DNA from: Hyphomicrobiales bacterium
GTDB taxonomy: Bacteria > Pseudomonadota > Alphaproteobacteria > Rhizobiales > Xanthobacteraceae
DNA: 5,514 bases
Assembly (NCBI GenBank): GCA_016201085.1
Contig: JACQDO010000097.1
Location: 1-5,514, forward strand
Direction of reading: 5' to 3'
Positions 5,071 through 5,514 of this stretch are shown one piece after another. The notes below the pieces were generated by a model that worked only from the letters and a program-made list of their open reading frames with translations, was not told where the DNA came from and did no database searches. The position numbers and the translations under genes are program-made. The stretch's first letter is position 1. The number at the start of each line of letters is the position of its first letter.

Positions 5071-5514
5071 TTATTCGGCCGCCGCCCGGTACGGGCGCAG
5101 CTCTTCCAGCGGGATTTCGCCCAGCCGCCGCGCCAGCGTCTCCATGTCGGCCGCCAGGTGGCTGAAGGCGGCGATGCGCTCATAGCGGCGCTCGTCCATG
5201 TAAAGCGCGCGATTGATCTCAAGCTGGATGGCATGCAGGCCGGCGGCCGGGTTGCCGTAATGCTCGGTGATGAAGCCGCCGGCATAGGGCTTGTTACGGC
5301 TCACTGTGTAGCCGAGCGAGCGCAGCGTCTTTTCCACCGTCTCCGAAACCGGTCCGACGCAACTGGTGCCGTAGCGGTCGCCGAGCACGAATTCCGGCCG
5401 TGGCCGCTCGTCTTTTTGCCCGGCGGTCGACGGCATGGAATGCACATCGATCAGCATGGCAGTGCCAAAATCGCGGTGCAGGCGGGTGAACAGACGGCGC
5501 AGCGCCCGGTGATA
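5071..5514 (-). CDS. N-formylglutamate amidohydrolase family protein, 5' end outside window
   Basis: Enzymes of this family hydrolyse N-formyl-L-glutamate to glutamate and formate, the last step of the HutF/HutG route of histidine degradation. Only the C-terminal 147 residues are visible. The reading frame runs open to the right edge, so the ATG at 5457 is internal. The segment starts YHRALRRLFTRLHRDFGTA, then LIDVHSMPS, with the conserved Asp-x-His-Ser-Met of the active-site region. LGDRYGTSCVGP, RNKPYAGGFITEHYGNPAAGLHAIQLEINRALYMDE-type segments and a charged C-terminal helix follow, ending at TAA 5071-5073. Complete proteins are usually about 270-290 residues, so roughly half is missing here. 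No hut genes are visible beside it. The substrate could be another N-formyl or N-acyl amino acid, since many members outside hut operons are untested. Its 3' end lies 47 bp from the small RNA terminator, in convergent orientation. Confidence 0.9.
   Translation of the reverse strand, partial: YHRALRRLFTRLHRDFGTAMLIDVHSMPSTAGQKDERPRPEFVLGDRYGTSCVGPVSETVEKTLRSLGYTVSRNKPYAGGFITEHYGNPAAGLHAIQLEINRALYMDERRYERIAAFSHLAADMETLARRLGEIPLEELRPYRAAAE

Overview
The window looks like chromosomal DNA from a GC-rich alphaproteobacterium, most likely of the order Hyphomicrobiales (Rhizobiales). This rests on the high-GC coding style, the alphaproteobacterial form of the proteins, and a small RNA of the mmgR/suhB (alpha-r8) type, a family known only from Alphaproteobacteria. 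No species is claimed. No mobile element, CRISPR array, tRNA or rRNA was seen.

Left part (1-3822) is one regulatory unit. A SqrR/BigR/YgaV-type ArsR repressor (3091-3474, minus) is followed on the same strand by a periplasmic adaptor (2041-3030) and an RND efflux permease (2-2044, cut off by the window edge). The permease start overlaps the adaptor stop. A 73-residue DUF2892 membrane protein (3601-3822, plus) is divergent from the repressor. The short AT-rich stretch at 3477-3510 holds an imperfect inverted repeat that fits the SqrR-type operator. It lies between and over two face-to-face promoter-like sequences, so one operator could control both directions. The repressor keeps the two cysteines, 66 residues apart, that sense persulfide/polysulfide in this family. 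The inferred picture is a reactive-sulfur (or oxidant) controlled efflux pump plus a small YgaP-like membrane protein. The repressor mRNA appears to be leaderless.

Middle part (3853-4632, minus) is a HisN-type histidinol-phosphatase of the inositol monophosphatase superfamily, convergent with the DUF2892 gene.

Right part (4633-5514): about 440 bp carry no protein gene. This stretch begins GC-rich, then holds an AT-rich island (about 33% GC by hand count over 4761-4920) with several TGCA-centred palindromes. It ends in an mmgR/suhB-type small RNA at about 4939-5023 (plus), identified by the exact ultraconserved TTTCCTCCCT and a strong intrinsic terminator. The last gene (5071-5514, minus, 5' end missing) is the C-terminal half of an N-formylglutamate amidohydrolase. 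A histidine-biosynthesis enzyme and a histidine-degradation-type enzyme therefore flank a small RNA whose relatives respond to nitrogen supply.
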